The notes: generated by a model not told the origin, from the letters alone. A DNA stretch of 7,008 nucleotides from UBA8518 sp041659585 (GCA_041659585.1 JBAZXY010000069.1:1-7008), one strand, 5' to 3'. Shown: positions 1-4,878, counted from the stretch's first letter. Made by a program: numbers and translations.

Positions 1-113
1 AGGATTTGATTATGAGCCTGGAAAAAACCAATGAAAAGAAGATGGAAAAAGAACGAGCGATGGGAGAAGCTCAAGAGCTTAAGTCTGCCTTGCGTGATAA
101 TCAACTTCAATAA
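1..113 (+). CDS. C-terminal tail of an unrecognised gene (5' end outside window)
   Basis: Frame 3 is open from the window edge to a TAA at 111-113, giving 36 residues. The tail is almost entirely charged and helix-forming (Lys, Glu, Gln, Ala, Met; for example EKTNEKKMEKER), as expected of a C-terminal coiled coil or extended helix. No domain is recognisable. The other two plus frames close within the first 33 bases, and a perfect intrinsic terminator begins 22 bases after the stop, which is what supports this frame as the end of a real gene. The gene converges on the methyltransferase that ends at 267. Family and function cannot be told from this fragment. Confidence 0.6.
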   Translation, partial: DLIMSLEKTNEKKMEKERAMGEAQELKSALRDNQLQ

Positions 114-135
114 AAAAATTATTTCCTCTCTCCCC

Positions 136-169
136 AAAAAAAGACTCTTTTATAAAAGAGTCTTTTTTT
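136..169. terminator. Perfect bidirectional intrinsic terminator
   Basis: The arms 136-151 (seven A, GACTC, four T) and 154-169 (four A, GAGTC, seven T) are exact reverse complements over 16 bases around a 2-base centre; the innermost A-T pairs would open to form the loop. Either strand ends in a run of seven T, so it can stop transcription both ways. It lies between convergent genes, the tail at 1-113 and the methyltransferase ending at 267. Between it and 267 I see no gene, only a short GC-rich patch (201-214). Confidence 0.9.
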
Positions 170-266
170 ATTTCCCATATTTCCGAGACAAAGTGCTTTT
201 GCCCGCGCGCGGCGAGTCTCTGATTAAATCAATCCTCCCATTAAATGTTATTTATCGCTGCCTCTC

Positions 267-920
267 TTATACTTTCTGAAAAACCACATTCCATTGCCCT
301 TTTTTATCATCATTCGTAGCATCAAGTGGACCATCCACTATTTTTAAATTGTGTTTTTTACCAAAAGAAACAAGCTCATTCTCAGTGAAAAAATGCGCCT
401 TATTATTATCTGGTGTTTTATAAGTAGCACCGCAATCATCTTCAATCAACTTATTTCCCTTTGGCACCTCGGCAGATGTTGATTTTACGCGAAGAAAAAA
501 TAATCCTGCCATCTTCAACACCCTACTCGCCTCAGAAAAACAAAGATCTGCCCCACTCCAATCATTAAATTGAAACACTTGGATACTAACAACAGAATCA
601 AAATATTGATCAATAAATGGCAAGCTATGGGCATCTCCCAAGACAAGGATTGCTTGTAGATTATTATCTTTTAATTGCTTCTTTGCAGCAATATTTCCCG
701 CCTCAGTCAGTTCAAGTCCAACAACATCAAATCCAGCCCTGGCAAGCAACACAACATGTCGTCCCTCCCCACTTCCAATATCAAGCACCTTGGGACCGAG
801 TTTTGTTTTATATTTTTTCAAAAAATCTTCAAATATAAAATCCCTTCCACCACCCCAGCCTTTTTCATATTTTGCTTCCCATATATTTTTTGTGACTTCA
901 ATAGGTGATTGTATTTTCAT
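267..920 (-). CDS. Class I SAM-dependent methyltransferase
   Basis: A 217-residue protein with a complete Rossmann-type methyltransferase core. Motif I is VLDIGSGEGR at residues 45-54. An acidic residue ends strand 2 (GLEL, E70). GDAHSLPF at 95-102 is the adenine-contacting motif, followed by FDSVVSIQVFQF (107-118) and SRVLKMAGLFFLRV (132-145). This is the layout of small-molecule and TehB/UbiE-like methyltransferases (Methyltransf_11/25 type). The substrate is not predictable, because the short N-terminal region (IWEAKYEKG) and the C-terminal cap carry no substrate signature I recognise. The protein would be cytosolic. The start at 920 has no Shine-Dalgarno of its own, but a 10-codon ORF with a good SD ends 5 bases upstream and could deliver ribosomes. 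The gene stands alone between terminators at 1021-1055 and 136-169. Confidence 0.88.
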   Translation of the reverse strand: MKIQSPIEVTKNIWEAKYEKGWGGGRDFIFEDFLKKYKTKLGPKVLDIGSGEGRHVVLLARAGFDVVGLELTEAGNIAAKKQLKDNNLQAILVLGDAHSLPFIDQYFDSVVSIQVFQFNDWSGADLCFSEASRVLKMAGLFFLRVKSTSAEVPKGNKLIEDDCGATYKTPDNNKAHFFTENELVSFGKKHNLKIVDGPLDATNDDKKGQWNVVFQKV

Positions 921-925
921 GTTTG

Positions 926-958
926 TTAAAAGATTTTATTATTATTTAATAAACCCAT
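926..958 (-). CDS. Possible 10-residue leader ORF before the methyltransferase
   Basis: Reading leftward, AAGGAG is followed by 8 bases and an ATG at 958. The frame encodes MGLLNNNKIF and stops with TAA at 926-928, five bases before the methyltransferase ATG at 920. The SD (GGAG, 967-970) is as good as those of the other SD-led genes here, whereas the methyltransferase has none. A reinitiating or coupled leader peptide fits. The frame differs from the methyltransferase frame, so it is not an N-terminal extension unless there is a sequencing error. Ten codons prove little, so this is a candidate only. Confidence 0.35.
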   Translation of the reverse strand: MGLLNNNKIF

Positions 959-1020
959 TCTGATTACTCCTTAACTTTACTCCAAATAAACCGCCTGCGC
1001 AAAAAAATATTTACCCTATG

Positions 1021-1055
1021 AAAAAAGCCAAAACCGTGATAGATTTTGGCTTTTT
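1021..1055 (-). terminator. Intrinsic terminator of the small-gene cluster
   Basis: The arms 1022-1033 (AAAAAGCCAAAA) and 1044-1055 (TTTTGGCTTTTT) are exact reverse complements with a 10-base loop. Read leftward the hairpin ends in TTTTTT (1026-1021), about 15 bases after the TAA of the 65-residue gene. It should end transcripts from the three-gene cluster and insulate the methyltransferase. The opposite strand also carries a T run. Confidence 0.85.
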
Positions 1056-1069
1056 GGTTGAGGATTGTT

Positions 1070-1267
1070 CTATTTAAACTCAATACCGATAACGGAACTA
1101 TTGAGTTTATAATTCCCTATCTCCTCATCACTAATACTGACTGACACTCCGGCTTTCTTGAGTGTTACGAGAAATTTTATAAAACTCTGGACATTATCCG
1201 CATCCTCATTACAGATAGAAATATTAAAAGATTTATAATCACCACTAAGCGGACAGAATCTTATCAT
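1070..1267 (-). CDS. Small unrecognised protein, 65 aa
   Basis: I do not recognise this protein. It begins MIRFCPLSGDYKSF and is soluble-looking, with alternating hydrophobic and polar stretches (SVSIS, SVIGIEFK at the C-terminus) suggesting a small alpha/beta fold; two Cys at 5 and 19 do not form a CxxC. The start is well supported: AAAAGGAG lies 8-9 bases upstream of the ATG at 1267. It is the last gene of a leftward trio and is followed by an intrinsic terminator. Its leader (1268-1378) is almost the same sequence as the one before the 110-residue gene, so it probably has its own promoter rather than depending on readthrough. Confidence 0.75.
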   Translation of the reverse strand: MIRFCPLSGDYKSFNISICNEDADNVQSFIKFLVTLKKAGVSVSISDEEIGNYKLNSSVIGIEFK

Positions 1268-1294
1268 GATATTTTCTCCTTTTCAAAGTTTGTA

Positions 1295-1378
1295 CCCAAA
1301 AGTGGGCGGATATTTTTTTATAAAGAACTTTCTTCTACAAAATCACAAACTGTTTGCAATTTTGATTGAAGGGGCAAG
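1295..1378 (-). repeat. Repeated promoter/leader block, copy A
   Basis: This 84-base block matches 1766-1849 at 80 of 84 positions without gaps. The four differences are at 1307, 1320, 1344 and 1357. In leftward reading order it holds a 27-base dyad (1364-1338), the string AGTTCTTTA with possible -10 TTTATA (1324-1319) 18 bases from a possible -35 TTGTGA (1348-1343), and a short hairpin CCCA-CTTT-TGGG (1306-1295). An SD and the 65-residue gene follow. The promoter hexamers are weak matches, so the promoter reading is inference; the repeat itself is direct observation. Confidence 0.85.
1338..1364. promoter_or_regulatory. Candidate operator dyad, copy A
   Basis: CAAAAT-CA-CAAAC, one centre base (T1351), then GTTTG-CA-ATTTTG: 11 of 13 positions pair. 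The second copy (1809-1835) is perfect. The dyad overlaps the candidate -35 of the 65-residue gene, where a repressor would act. The protein that might bind it is unknown. Confidence 0.4.
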
Positions 1379-1401
1379 AAGATAATGTTAATCTTCTTGC
1401 C
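1373..1401 (-). other. Hairpin after the 110-aa gene, no U-tract
   Basis: GGCAAGAAGAT (1373-1383) and ATCTTCTTGCC (1391-1401) are exact reverse complements with a 7-base loop. The hairpin begins 5 bases after the TAG of the 110-residue gene. On the leftward transcript it is followed by CCTTCAATC, not a U-run, so it is not a classical intrinsic terminator. It might protect the 3' end, act as a U-independent terminator, or be the edge of the repeated module. A related hairpin sits in the same place after the 174-residue gene. Confidence 0.6.
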
Positions 1402-1406
1402 TAAAC

Positions 1407-1739
1407 CTAGCTTACCTTCCCCACTTCTAAGCAATGCTTGCACCAATCCTCATTGCTTTTAAATTTCTTGGAGGAACTATTCCACTGATTTGAATAATAG
1501 CGGTCAATCTCCAAGCTCTTCCCTGTCACGAGATTTAGCAAGCTCAAAACATGAACCTGAGTATTGTCTCCATAAGGAAGATCTCTGAAGAGATTGGAGC
1601 CAAGCCAACTACGACAAGCTATTAATCTGTCCTTGCCTAATTGAAAAATTGTCAAAGACTCACAATTAAGAATTCCGAATCTTCCCTTAAGATCCAATCT
1701 ACTGTATTCTTCCCACTCTAATTTTTTTAAAGTTTCCAT
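1407..1739 (-). CDS. Small unrecognised protein, 110 aa
   Basis: I do not recognise this protein. It starts METLKKLEWEEYSRLDLKGR and is predicted soluble, without membrane segment or signal peptide. A beta-rich middle (FGILNCESLTIFQLGKDRLIACRSW) leads to a tail containing a CxxC-type pair (CKHC, around residues 101-104), which could bind metal but is alone. The start at 1739 is supported by AAAAAAGGAG, 7 bases before the ATG. It is the middle gene of the leftward trio. Its leader is the second copy of the 84-base block, and its stop is followed by the hairpin at 1373-1401. No sequence similarity to the proteins on either side is visible. Confidence 0.75.
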   Translation of the reverse strand: METLKKLEWEEYSRLDLKGRFGILNCESLTIFQLGKDRLIACRSWLGSNLFRDLPYGDNTQVHVLSLLNLVTGKSLEIDRYYSNQWNSSSKKFKSNEDWCKHCLEVGKVS

Positions 1740-1765
1740 GACAATTCTCCTTTTTTAATTGTGTG

Positions 1766-1849
1766 CCCAAAAGTGGGAGGATATTTTTTTGTAAAGAACT
1801 TTCTTCTACAAAATTACAAACTGTTTGTAATTTTGATTGAAGGGGCAAG
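1766..1849 (-). repeat. Repeated promoter/leader block, copy B
   Basis: Second copy of the block at 1295-1378, offset by 471 bases and identical at 80 of 84 positions. It lies between the stop of the 174-residue gene and the SD of the 110-residue gene. Candidate -35 is TTGTAA (1819-1814) and candidate -10 TTTACA (1795-1790), with 18 bases between. The leader hairpin is CCCA-CTTT-TGGG (1777-1766). Both hexamers are weak, but they keep the same places as in copy A. Confidence 0.85.
1809..1835. promoter_or_regulatory. Candidate operator dyad, copy B (perfect)
   Basis: CAAAATTACAAAC and GTTTGTAATTTTG are exact 13-base reverse complements around T1822. The odd-centred symmetry is typical of a homodimer binding site. 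It overlaps the candidate -35 of the 110-residue gene. Compared with copy A, the two arms differ such that symmetry is complete here and 11 of 13 there. Confidence 0.45.
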
Positions 1850-1874
1850 GAAGATTTGTTAAATCTCCTTGCCC
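1843..1874 (-). other. Hairpin after the 174-aa gene, no U-tract
   Basis: GGGCAAGG pairs with CCTTGCCC and AGATTT with AAATCT around a GTT loop; one A (1851) is bulged. The hairpin starts 6 bases after the TAA at 1881-1883. Compared with the hairpin at 1373-1401, an A-T pair is replaced by G-C on both arms, a compensatory change that suggests the fold matters. No U-run follows on the leftward transcript. Confidence 0.6.
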
Positions 1875-1880
1875 GTGAAC

Positions 1881-2405
1881 TTATTTATCACCTCCTTTTT
1901 CTTGGTGTATGAACTCCCATAATGATTCTTCTGATATATGCCGTTGATAGTCTCTCAGCCAGCATACACGCTGTGCAAAAGGAAGATTAAATACTTCTTC
2001 TTGGGATATCCGGAAAATCCGGGATAATATCCGCGTACCAGTGTCCCACCCTTCGCACAGATAAATCTCAAAGCTTAAACATTTCCCCGAAAAGGAGACT
2101 CCGTTAAGCTCAACGCCTTGATGAAGCCAATATTCCACTAATTGATAGAAGAATATTGTAGCCTCTTTTTGGCTTTGGAAAACGGGGAGCTCTACGTAAA
2201 AATTTTCATCATATCTACAAGCGCCGCATTCGTGGTAATCATCAACCTTTTGGAGATATTTTCTATCCATTTCTGTATAATACCATTTCCATCCCTGACT
2301 CGAAAAATGTTTATCAAACTCTTTTTGCCTTTGCTCTAAAGAAACCGGAATCATGAAATTTTCGATAGCTTCTTGGTATTTGGTTTCGTTGATTGCACTT
2401 ATCAT
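1881..2405 (-). CDS. Unrecognised protein, 174 aa
   Basis: I do not recognise this protein. From the ATG at 2405 it reads MISAINETKYQEAIENF and is 174 residues long, soluble-looking and rich in aromatics (GWKWYY at 38-43). A CxxC sits at 60-63 (CGAC) and there is a largely helical C-terminal half. I chose 2405 because AAAAGGAG stands 8 bases upstream and the hairpin-SD-ATG order matches that of the two smaller genes. The frame stays open to an ATG at 2504 (33 more residues), which lies 8 bases after a strong -10 and could start a leaderless form. It is the first gene of the trio, divergent from the TrmB-type regulator at 2676. Confidence 0.75.
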   Translation of the reverse strand: MISAINETKYQEAIENFMIPVSLEQRQKEFDKHFSSQGWKWYYTEMDRKYLQKVDDYHECGACRYDENFYVELPVFQSQKEATIFFYQLVEYWLHQGVELNGVSFSGKCLSFEIYLCEGWDTGTRILSRIFRISQEEVFNLPFAQRVCWLRDYQRHISEESLWEFIHQEKGGDK

Positions 2406-2471
2406 GGTGATTCTCCTTTTCAAAATTTGTGCCCGAAAGTGGGCAGAGGTGATATGTAGTTTTAAAGAACT
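2406..2471 (-). promoter_or_regulatory. Third, diverged leader copy before the 174-aa gene
   Basis: This shares with copies A and B, in the same order, AGTTCTTTA (2471-2463), an ATATC string, the hairpin GCCC-ACTTTC-GGGC (2444-2431), and AAAAGGAG before the ATG. The hairpin is a base pair longer than in A, with its loop changed from ACTTTT to ACTTTC. The upstream dyad and second hairpin of A and B are missing; a different promoter region (2513-2541) stands there. Candidate -35/-10: ATGACA and TACATA, weak. Confidence 0.6.
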
Positions 2472-2512
2472 GGTTGTCATGGGTCGTTTTCCTGTCTTTA
2501 TCATGACTACGC

Positions 2513-2541
2513 AGTATAGCGCAAAAAAGACAAACGGTCAA
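2513..2541 (-). promoter_or_regulatory. Sigma70-like promoter for the leftward small-gene cluster
   Basis: On the minus strand TTGACC (2541-2536), 17 bases, then TATACT (2518-2513). Start of transcription would fall near 2506-2504, at or next to the ATG at 2504 and 100 bases before the SD-led ATG at 2405. A TAGTCGA-type motif (2543-2555) touches its -35. Confidence 0.75.
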
Positions 2542-2542
2542 T

Positions 2543-2555
2543 ATTATCGACTATT
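2543..2555 (-). promoter_or_regulatory. Candidate TrmB-type operator, distal site
   Basis: On the minus strand this reads AATAGTCGATAAT. It matches AATAGTCGACAAT at 2653-2665 on the plus strand in 12 of 13 positions. The site abuts the -35 of the leftward promoter, while its inverted partner lies just after the -10 of the rightward promoter. A further GTAGTC stands between the leftward -10 and the ATG at 2504. Confidence 0.5.
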
Positions 2556-2610
2556 CCTGTCAACGCACAGATTGCCAAAAAACAACAAAGCCCTTTATCT
2601 AAGCAAATAG

Positions 2611-2638
2611 TTGACAAATATGATGTATCTGATATACT
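2611..2638 (+). promoter_or_regulatory. Sigma70-like promoter of the first TrmB-type gene
   Basis: Consensus TTGACA (2611-2616), 16 bases, then TATACT (2633-2638). Expected transcription start is near 2645, giving a leader of about 31 bases without an SD before the ATG at 2676. Confidence 0.8.
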
Positions 2639-2645
2639 AGCAATG

Positions 2646-2665
2646 TAGTCGAAATAGTCGACAAT
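2646..2665 (+). promoter_or_regulatory. Candidate operator: tandem TAGTCGA
   Basis: TAGTCGA occurs at 2646-2652 and again at 2655-2661, nine bases apart, the second inside AATAGTCGACAAT. Both lie at the expected transcription start of the regulator gene, a position for autorepression. Each contains the self-complementary core TCGA. Confidence 0.5.
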
Positions 2666-2675
2666 CATCAAAAAT

Positions 2676-3416
2676 ATGCTTCTAACTACCCTGCAACAAA
2701 TCGGTCTCAACGAAAAACAAGCCAAAATCTATTTGGCCGCTTTGGAGTTGGGCGAAACCACTGTCAAAGAGATTGCCAAGCAGGCCGGCATCAAGCGCAC
2801 CACCATCTATGATTTGCTCGATGAGATGATTGCCAGCGGCCTTCTCAAACAAACTATTCGGGAAACGCGCAAAAAATTCATTGCCGCCAGCCCCGTCGAA
2901 TTGCAACTGATTATCCAGAAGCGCGAAGCGCTACTCAGCCAAATTATGCCCGCCCTAAGCTCAATGAGTAATGTCGACAAGGTGCGGCCCAAGATTCGCT
3001 TTTACGAAGGCCGTGAGGGTCTTTTGGAGATTTATGCGGACACCCTGAAGCATTCCGGGGAAATTCTCGCCTTTGCTTCCGCCGATGTTTTGAATCTCGG
3101 CAAGGGTTGGGTAGAACATTATATCCAACAAAGAGTACGGAAAAAAATTTATTATAAAGGTATTCTGTCTATCCCCCCTTCTATTGAAAAAGAATTTGTG
3201 AGCCTTGATCAAGCGCAAATGCGCTCCTCCAAGGTGATTGATAATCAAAAATATCCTTTTTCCAACGAAATCATGATCTATGGCCACCAAAAAATCGCCA
3301 TCATCTCCCCCAAAGACGCCATTGGCGTCCTGATTGAAAGCACTGAAATCCACCGCACCCAAAAATCCATCTTCGAACTGCTCTGGGACAATCTGCCGGA
3401 GATGAAGGTGAAATAA
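2676..3416 (+). CDS. TrmB-family transcriptional regulator (first copy)
   Basis: A 246-residue protein with the TrmB architecture. A winged helix-turn-helix occupies residues 5-75 (LNEKQAKIYLAALELG, then TTVKEIAKQAGIKRTTIYDLL as recognition region). A short helical linker follows at 76-98, then a C-terminal effector-type domain beginning RPKIRFYEGREGLLEIY (104-120) and ending IFELLWDNLPEMKVK. The archaeal family binds sugars, but the ligand here is unknown. The ATG at 2676 is the first in frame after the promoter, and family N-termini fit it; there is no SD. Divergent promoters and shared motif copies suggest it controls itself and the leftward small-gene cluster. The coding sequence looks richer in G+C than the AbiE genes next to it. 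Its last 19 codons resemble a relic at 4885-4941. Confidence 0.9.
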   Translation: MLLTTLQQIGLNEKQAKIYLAALELGETTVKEIAKQAGIKRTTIYDLLDEMIASGLLKQTIRETRKKFIAASPVELQLIIQKREALLSQIMPALSSMSNVDKVRPKIRFYEGREGLLEIYADTLKHSGEILAFASADVLNLGKGWVEHYIQQRVRKKIYYKGILSIPPSIEKEFVSLDQAQMRSSKVIDNQKYPFSNEIMIYGHQKIAIISPKDAIGVLIESTEIHRTQKSIFELLWDNLPEMKVK

Positions 3417-3437
3417 AAAATAACACCCACTACCTTC

Positions 3438-3460
3438 AACAAAAATAAATTTATTTTGTT
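3438..3460. terminator. Weak AT-rich hairpin between convergent genes
   Basis: AACAAAAATAAA (3438-3449) pairs with TTTATTTTGTT (3450-3460) apart from one extra A. It overlaps the TAA of the toxin gene (3451-3453) and has no separate U-run beyond its own stem. It is the only candidate terminator for the first TrmB-type gene, and a poor one. Confidence 0.3.
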
Positions 3461-4191
3461 AGTCGAATTAATTCATCTTGCAAAAAAATAAGTGTTTCCT
3501 GTTTGAGAGTTTTGCGAATTTGCTGGAATTTTTTCGGGTCAACAAGCGTGTTGATATCTTGGTCGATGATTGTTTGCGTGATTTCTTTTTTTATAAATTC
3601 AATCAAACCATTGATAAAATCAGCTGGTTTTTGCTGTCTTCTTTCTTGAATGACTTTCTCGTCATATTGAAATCCTTGCATAAAAAAATAATGGGTGTCA
3701 TATAAATCACGACCAGCAATTGAACCATTTCGTTCATAACGCTCAATCAATGCCACTAATTTGTTCGCAAACATTGTTTCAATTGTCTGACAATTAACAA
3801 TCCGGTCAATTTCCACTATTCGCACGCTCTCATATTGATTGGTTTTTGGTGGTGGAAATGAGATATCAATTTTCAGAGTGTTCCGCTCACCCGATGGGGC
3901 GTCATATTTCAAAAAATATTGTGGGACATTTTGACTCTTGTCTTTTATTTCTAGATCCAGCTTTCCAAAAATTTTCTCCATCTCTTTTTGTGTTTTTACA
4001 ATATCTTTCGCATCTCCAAGATAATCAAAATCCAAATCCACCGAGAATCGATCTAAAAATTCCCGCATAGCCGCGCAGGTTCCACCTTTAAAATATAAAA
4101 CGCTGGATAGATAGACGTCATCGAATATCGCGCCTAATAATCTAAACATCCAGGCTTTGTGTTTGGCATCTTGTGCTCTGGGAGTTATCAT
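3451..4191 (-). CDS. abiEii: AbiEii-type nucleotidyltransferase toxin (type IV toxin-antitoxin)
   Basis: 246 residues showing the four motifs of the AbiEii/DUF1814 nucleotidyltransferases. Motif I is FKGGTCAA (34-41) leading to RFSVDLDF (48-55), with metal-binding Asp at 52 and 54. A third Asp is at 109 (LKIDIS). Motif III is FANKLVALIERY (141-152, Lys144). Motif IV is RDLYD (161-165). In the family this enzyme transfers nucleotides and slows growth, and the antitoxin counters it without direct complex formation; MenT relatives modify tRNA. All key residues are present, so it looks intact. It is the second gene of the operon, 18 bases after the antitoxin stop, without an SD. An AbiEii-like domain also occurs in orphan genes, but the partner upstream settles the call. 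Confidence 0.92.
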   Translation of the reverse strand: MITPRAQDAKHKAWMFRLLGAIFDDVYLSSVLYFKGGTCAAMREFLDRFSVDLDFDYLGDAKDIVKTQKEMEKIFGKLDLEIKDKSQNVPQYFLKYDAPSGERNTLKIDISFPPPKTNQYESVRIVEIDRIVNCQTIETMFANKLVALIERYERNGSIAGRDLYDTHYFFMQGFQYDEKVIQERRQQKPADFINGLIEFIKKEITQTIIDQDINTLVDPKKFQQIRKTLKQETLIFLQDELIRLTK

Positions 4192-4209
4192 ATTTTTATT
4201 TTTTAAAAT

Positions 4210-4794
4210 TTAAGTTTGCGGATATCCAACTTGTTTTTGGATAGCACGCACTTTTTTCCAATTAATTAAATTTTTCGCGTCAAAATAATATCTTGGATTG
4301 AAATAGAGCAAATCCGCCACCGCTCGCTCAACAGTGGCAATCTGCATTCCACTTTTGATTATAATACCAGCATCATTAAACAAAAACCTATCCGCCAGCT
4401 TGCGACAAGTATATTGATTGTTCCCAATAACAAATTTTTGAGAAATGGAACTTACCAGTGTGATTTGTGGAATGTTCTGAAAAATTATCCCCTCTTGAGC
4501 CAAGATGGTCTCCGTGCTGACATAAGCATAGCGATGCAAAGCTTTTAACCCCAACAGCCTAGAATCTATTTTTTCCACTGGCAGTAGAGAATACAACCCA
4601 CGCTGAATTCTGATAATCAAGCCTTCTTGAGCATATCGCTTGAGTGTCGTATGCAGAGTGTTGGAATTTTTTATTTGCCATAAATTAGCCAGATCACCCG
4701 CATGAAACAGTAAAATACCTAGCTTTGCTATTTGGACAAATCTTTCTTTATATAAGCCTTTTCTTCCTTTTTGGTTATTTTTTACTGTACTCAT
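4210..4794 (-). CDS. abiEi: AbiEi-type antitoxin / winged-helix repressor
   Basis: 194 residues. The N-terminal winged helix-turn-helix spans about 20-72 (GDLANLWQIKNSNTLHTTLKRY, then the wing LIIRIQRGLYSL). The C-terminal domain contains ATVERAVADLLYF (153-165), a hallmark of AbiEi-like proteins (COG5340). Family members neutralise the toxin and repress their own promoter. Gene order, antitoxin first then toxin, is the usual one. The start at 4794 lies 6 bases after a consensus -10, so the message should be leaderless. TGTAC occurs twice around the start (4786-4790 and 4796-4800), ten bases apart, and is a possible autoregulatory site. The module could give phage exclusion or simply be addictive; sequence cannot tell which. 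Confidence 0.9.
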   Translation of the reverse strand: MSTVKNNQKGRKGLYKERFVQIAKLGILLFHAGDLANLWQIKNSNTLHTTLKRYAQEGLIIRIQRGLYSLLPVEKIDSRLLGLKALHRYAYVSTETILAQEGIIFQNIPQITLVSSISQKFVIGNNQYTCRKLADRFLFNDAGIIIKSGMQIATVERAVADLLYFNPRYYFDAKNLINWKKVRAIQKQVGYPQT

Positions 4795-4800
4795 ATGTAC

Positions 4801-4829
4801 ATTATAGCATAACTAAAATTAACAGTCAA
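4801..4829 (-). promoter_or_regulatory. Promoter of the toxin-antitoxin operon, leaderless geometry
   Basis: On the minus strand TTGACT (4829-4824), 17 bases, then the consensus TATAAT (4806-4801). Only six bases separate the -10 from the antitoxin ATG at 4794, so the first transcribed base should be the A of ATG or very near it. No SD could fit. Confidence 0.88.
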
Positions 4830-4878
4830 TCAAGTTTTTAATTTTGATTACTAGTTATTTTTAACCACAATAACCGAA

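Noticed and set aside
31..279. Plus-strand 82-codon open frame
   Set aside because: It runs through the perfect terminator at 136-169 and overlaps the true gene tail at 1-113 in another frame; no SD and no sensible protein features.
617..908. Two plus-strand open frames opposite the methyltransferase
   Set aside because: They are antisense shadows of a gene with clear methyltransferase motifs and have no start signals.
1373..1874. Integron attC sites at the post-stop hairpins
   Set aside because: The arms lack R-box pairs at their ends, the length and loop layout do not fit attC, and no integrase is visible. A GTTAAAT in one loop is chance.
1295..2444. CRISPR array from the three short repeats
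   Set aside because: The copies are hundreds of bases apart with genes between, differ in length and lie directly before SD sites.
2406..2504. Calling the 207-residue frame as the only product
   Set aside because: Hairpin, SD and spacing at 2405 match the two sister leaders, so 2405 is the better start; the longer form is kept only as a finding.
2682..3362. Minus-strand open frames opposite the first TrmB-type gene
   Set aside because: They arise from codon bias of the true gene, overlap one another in different frames, and lack start signals.
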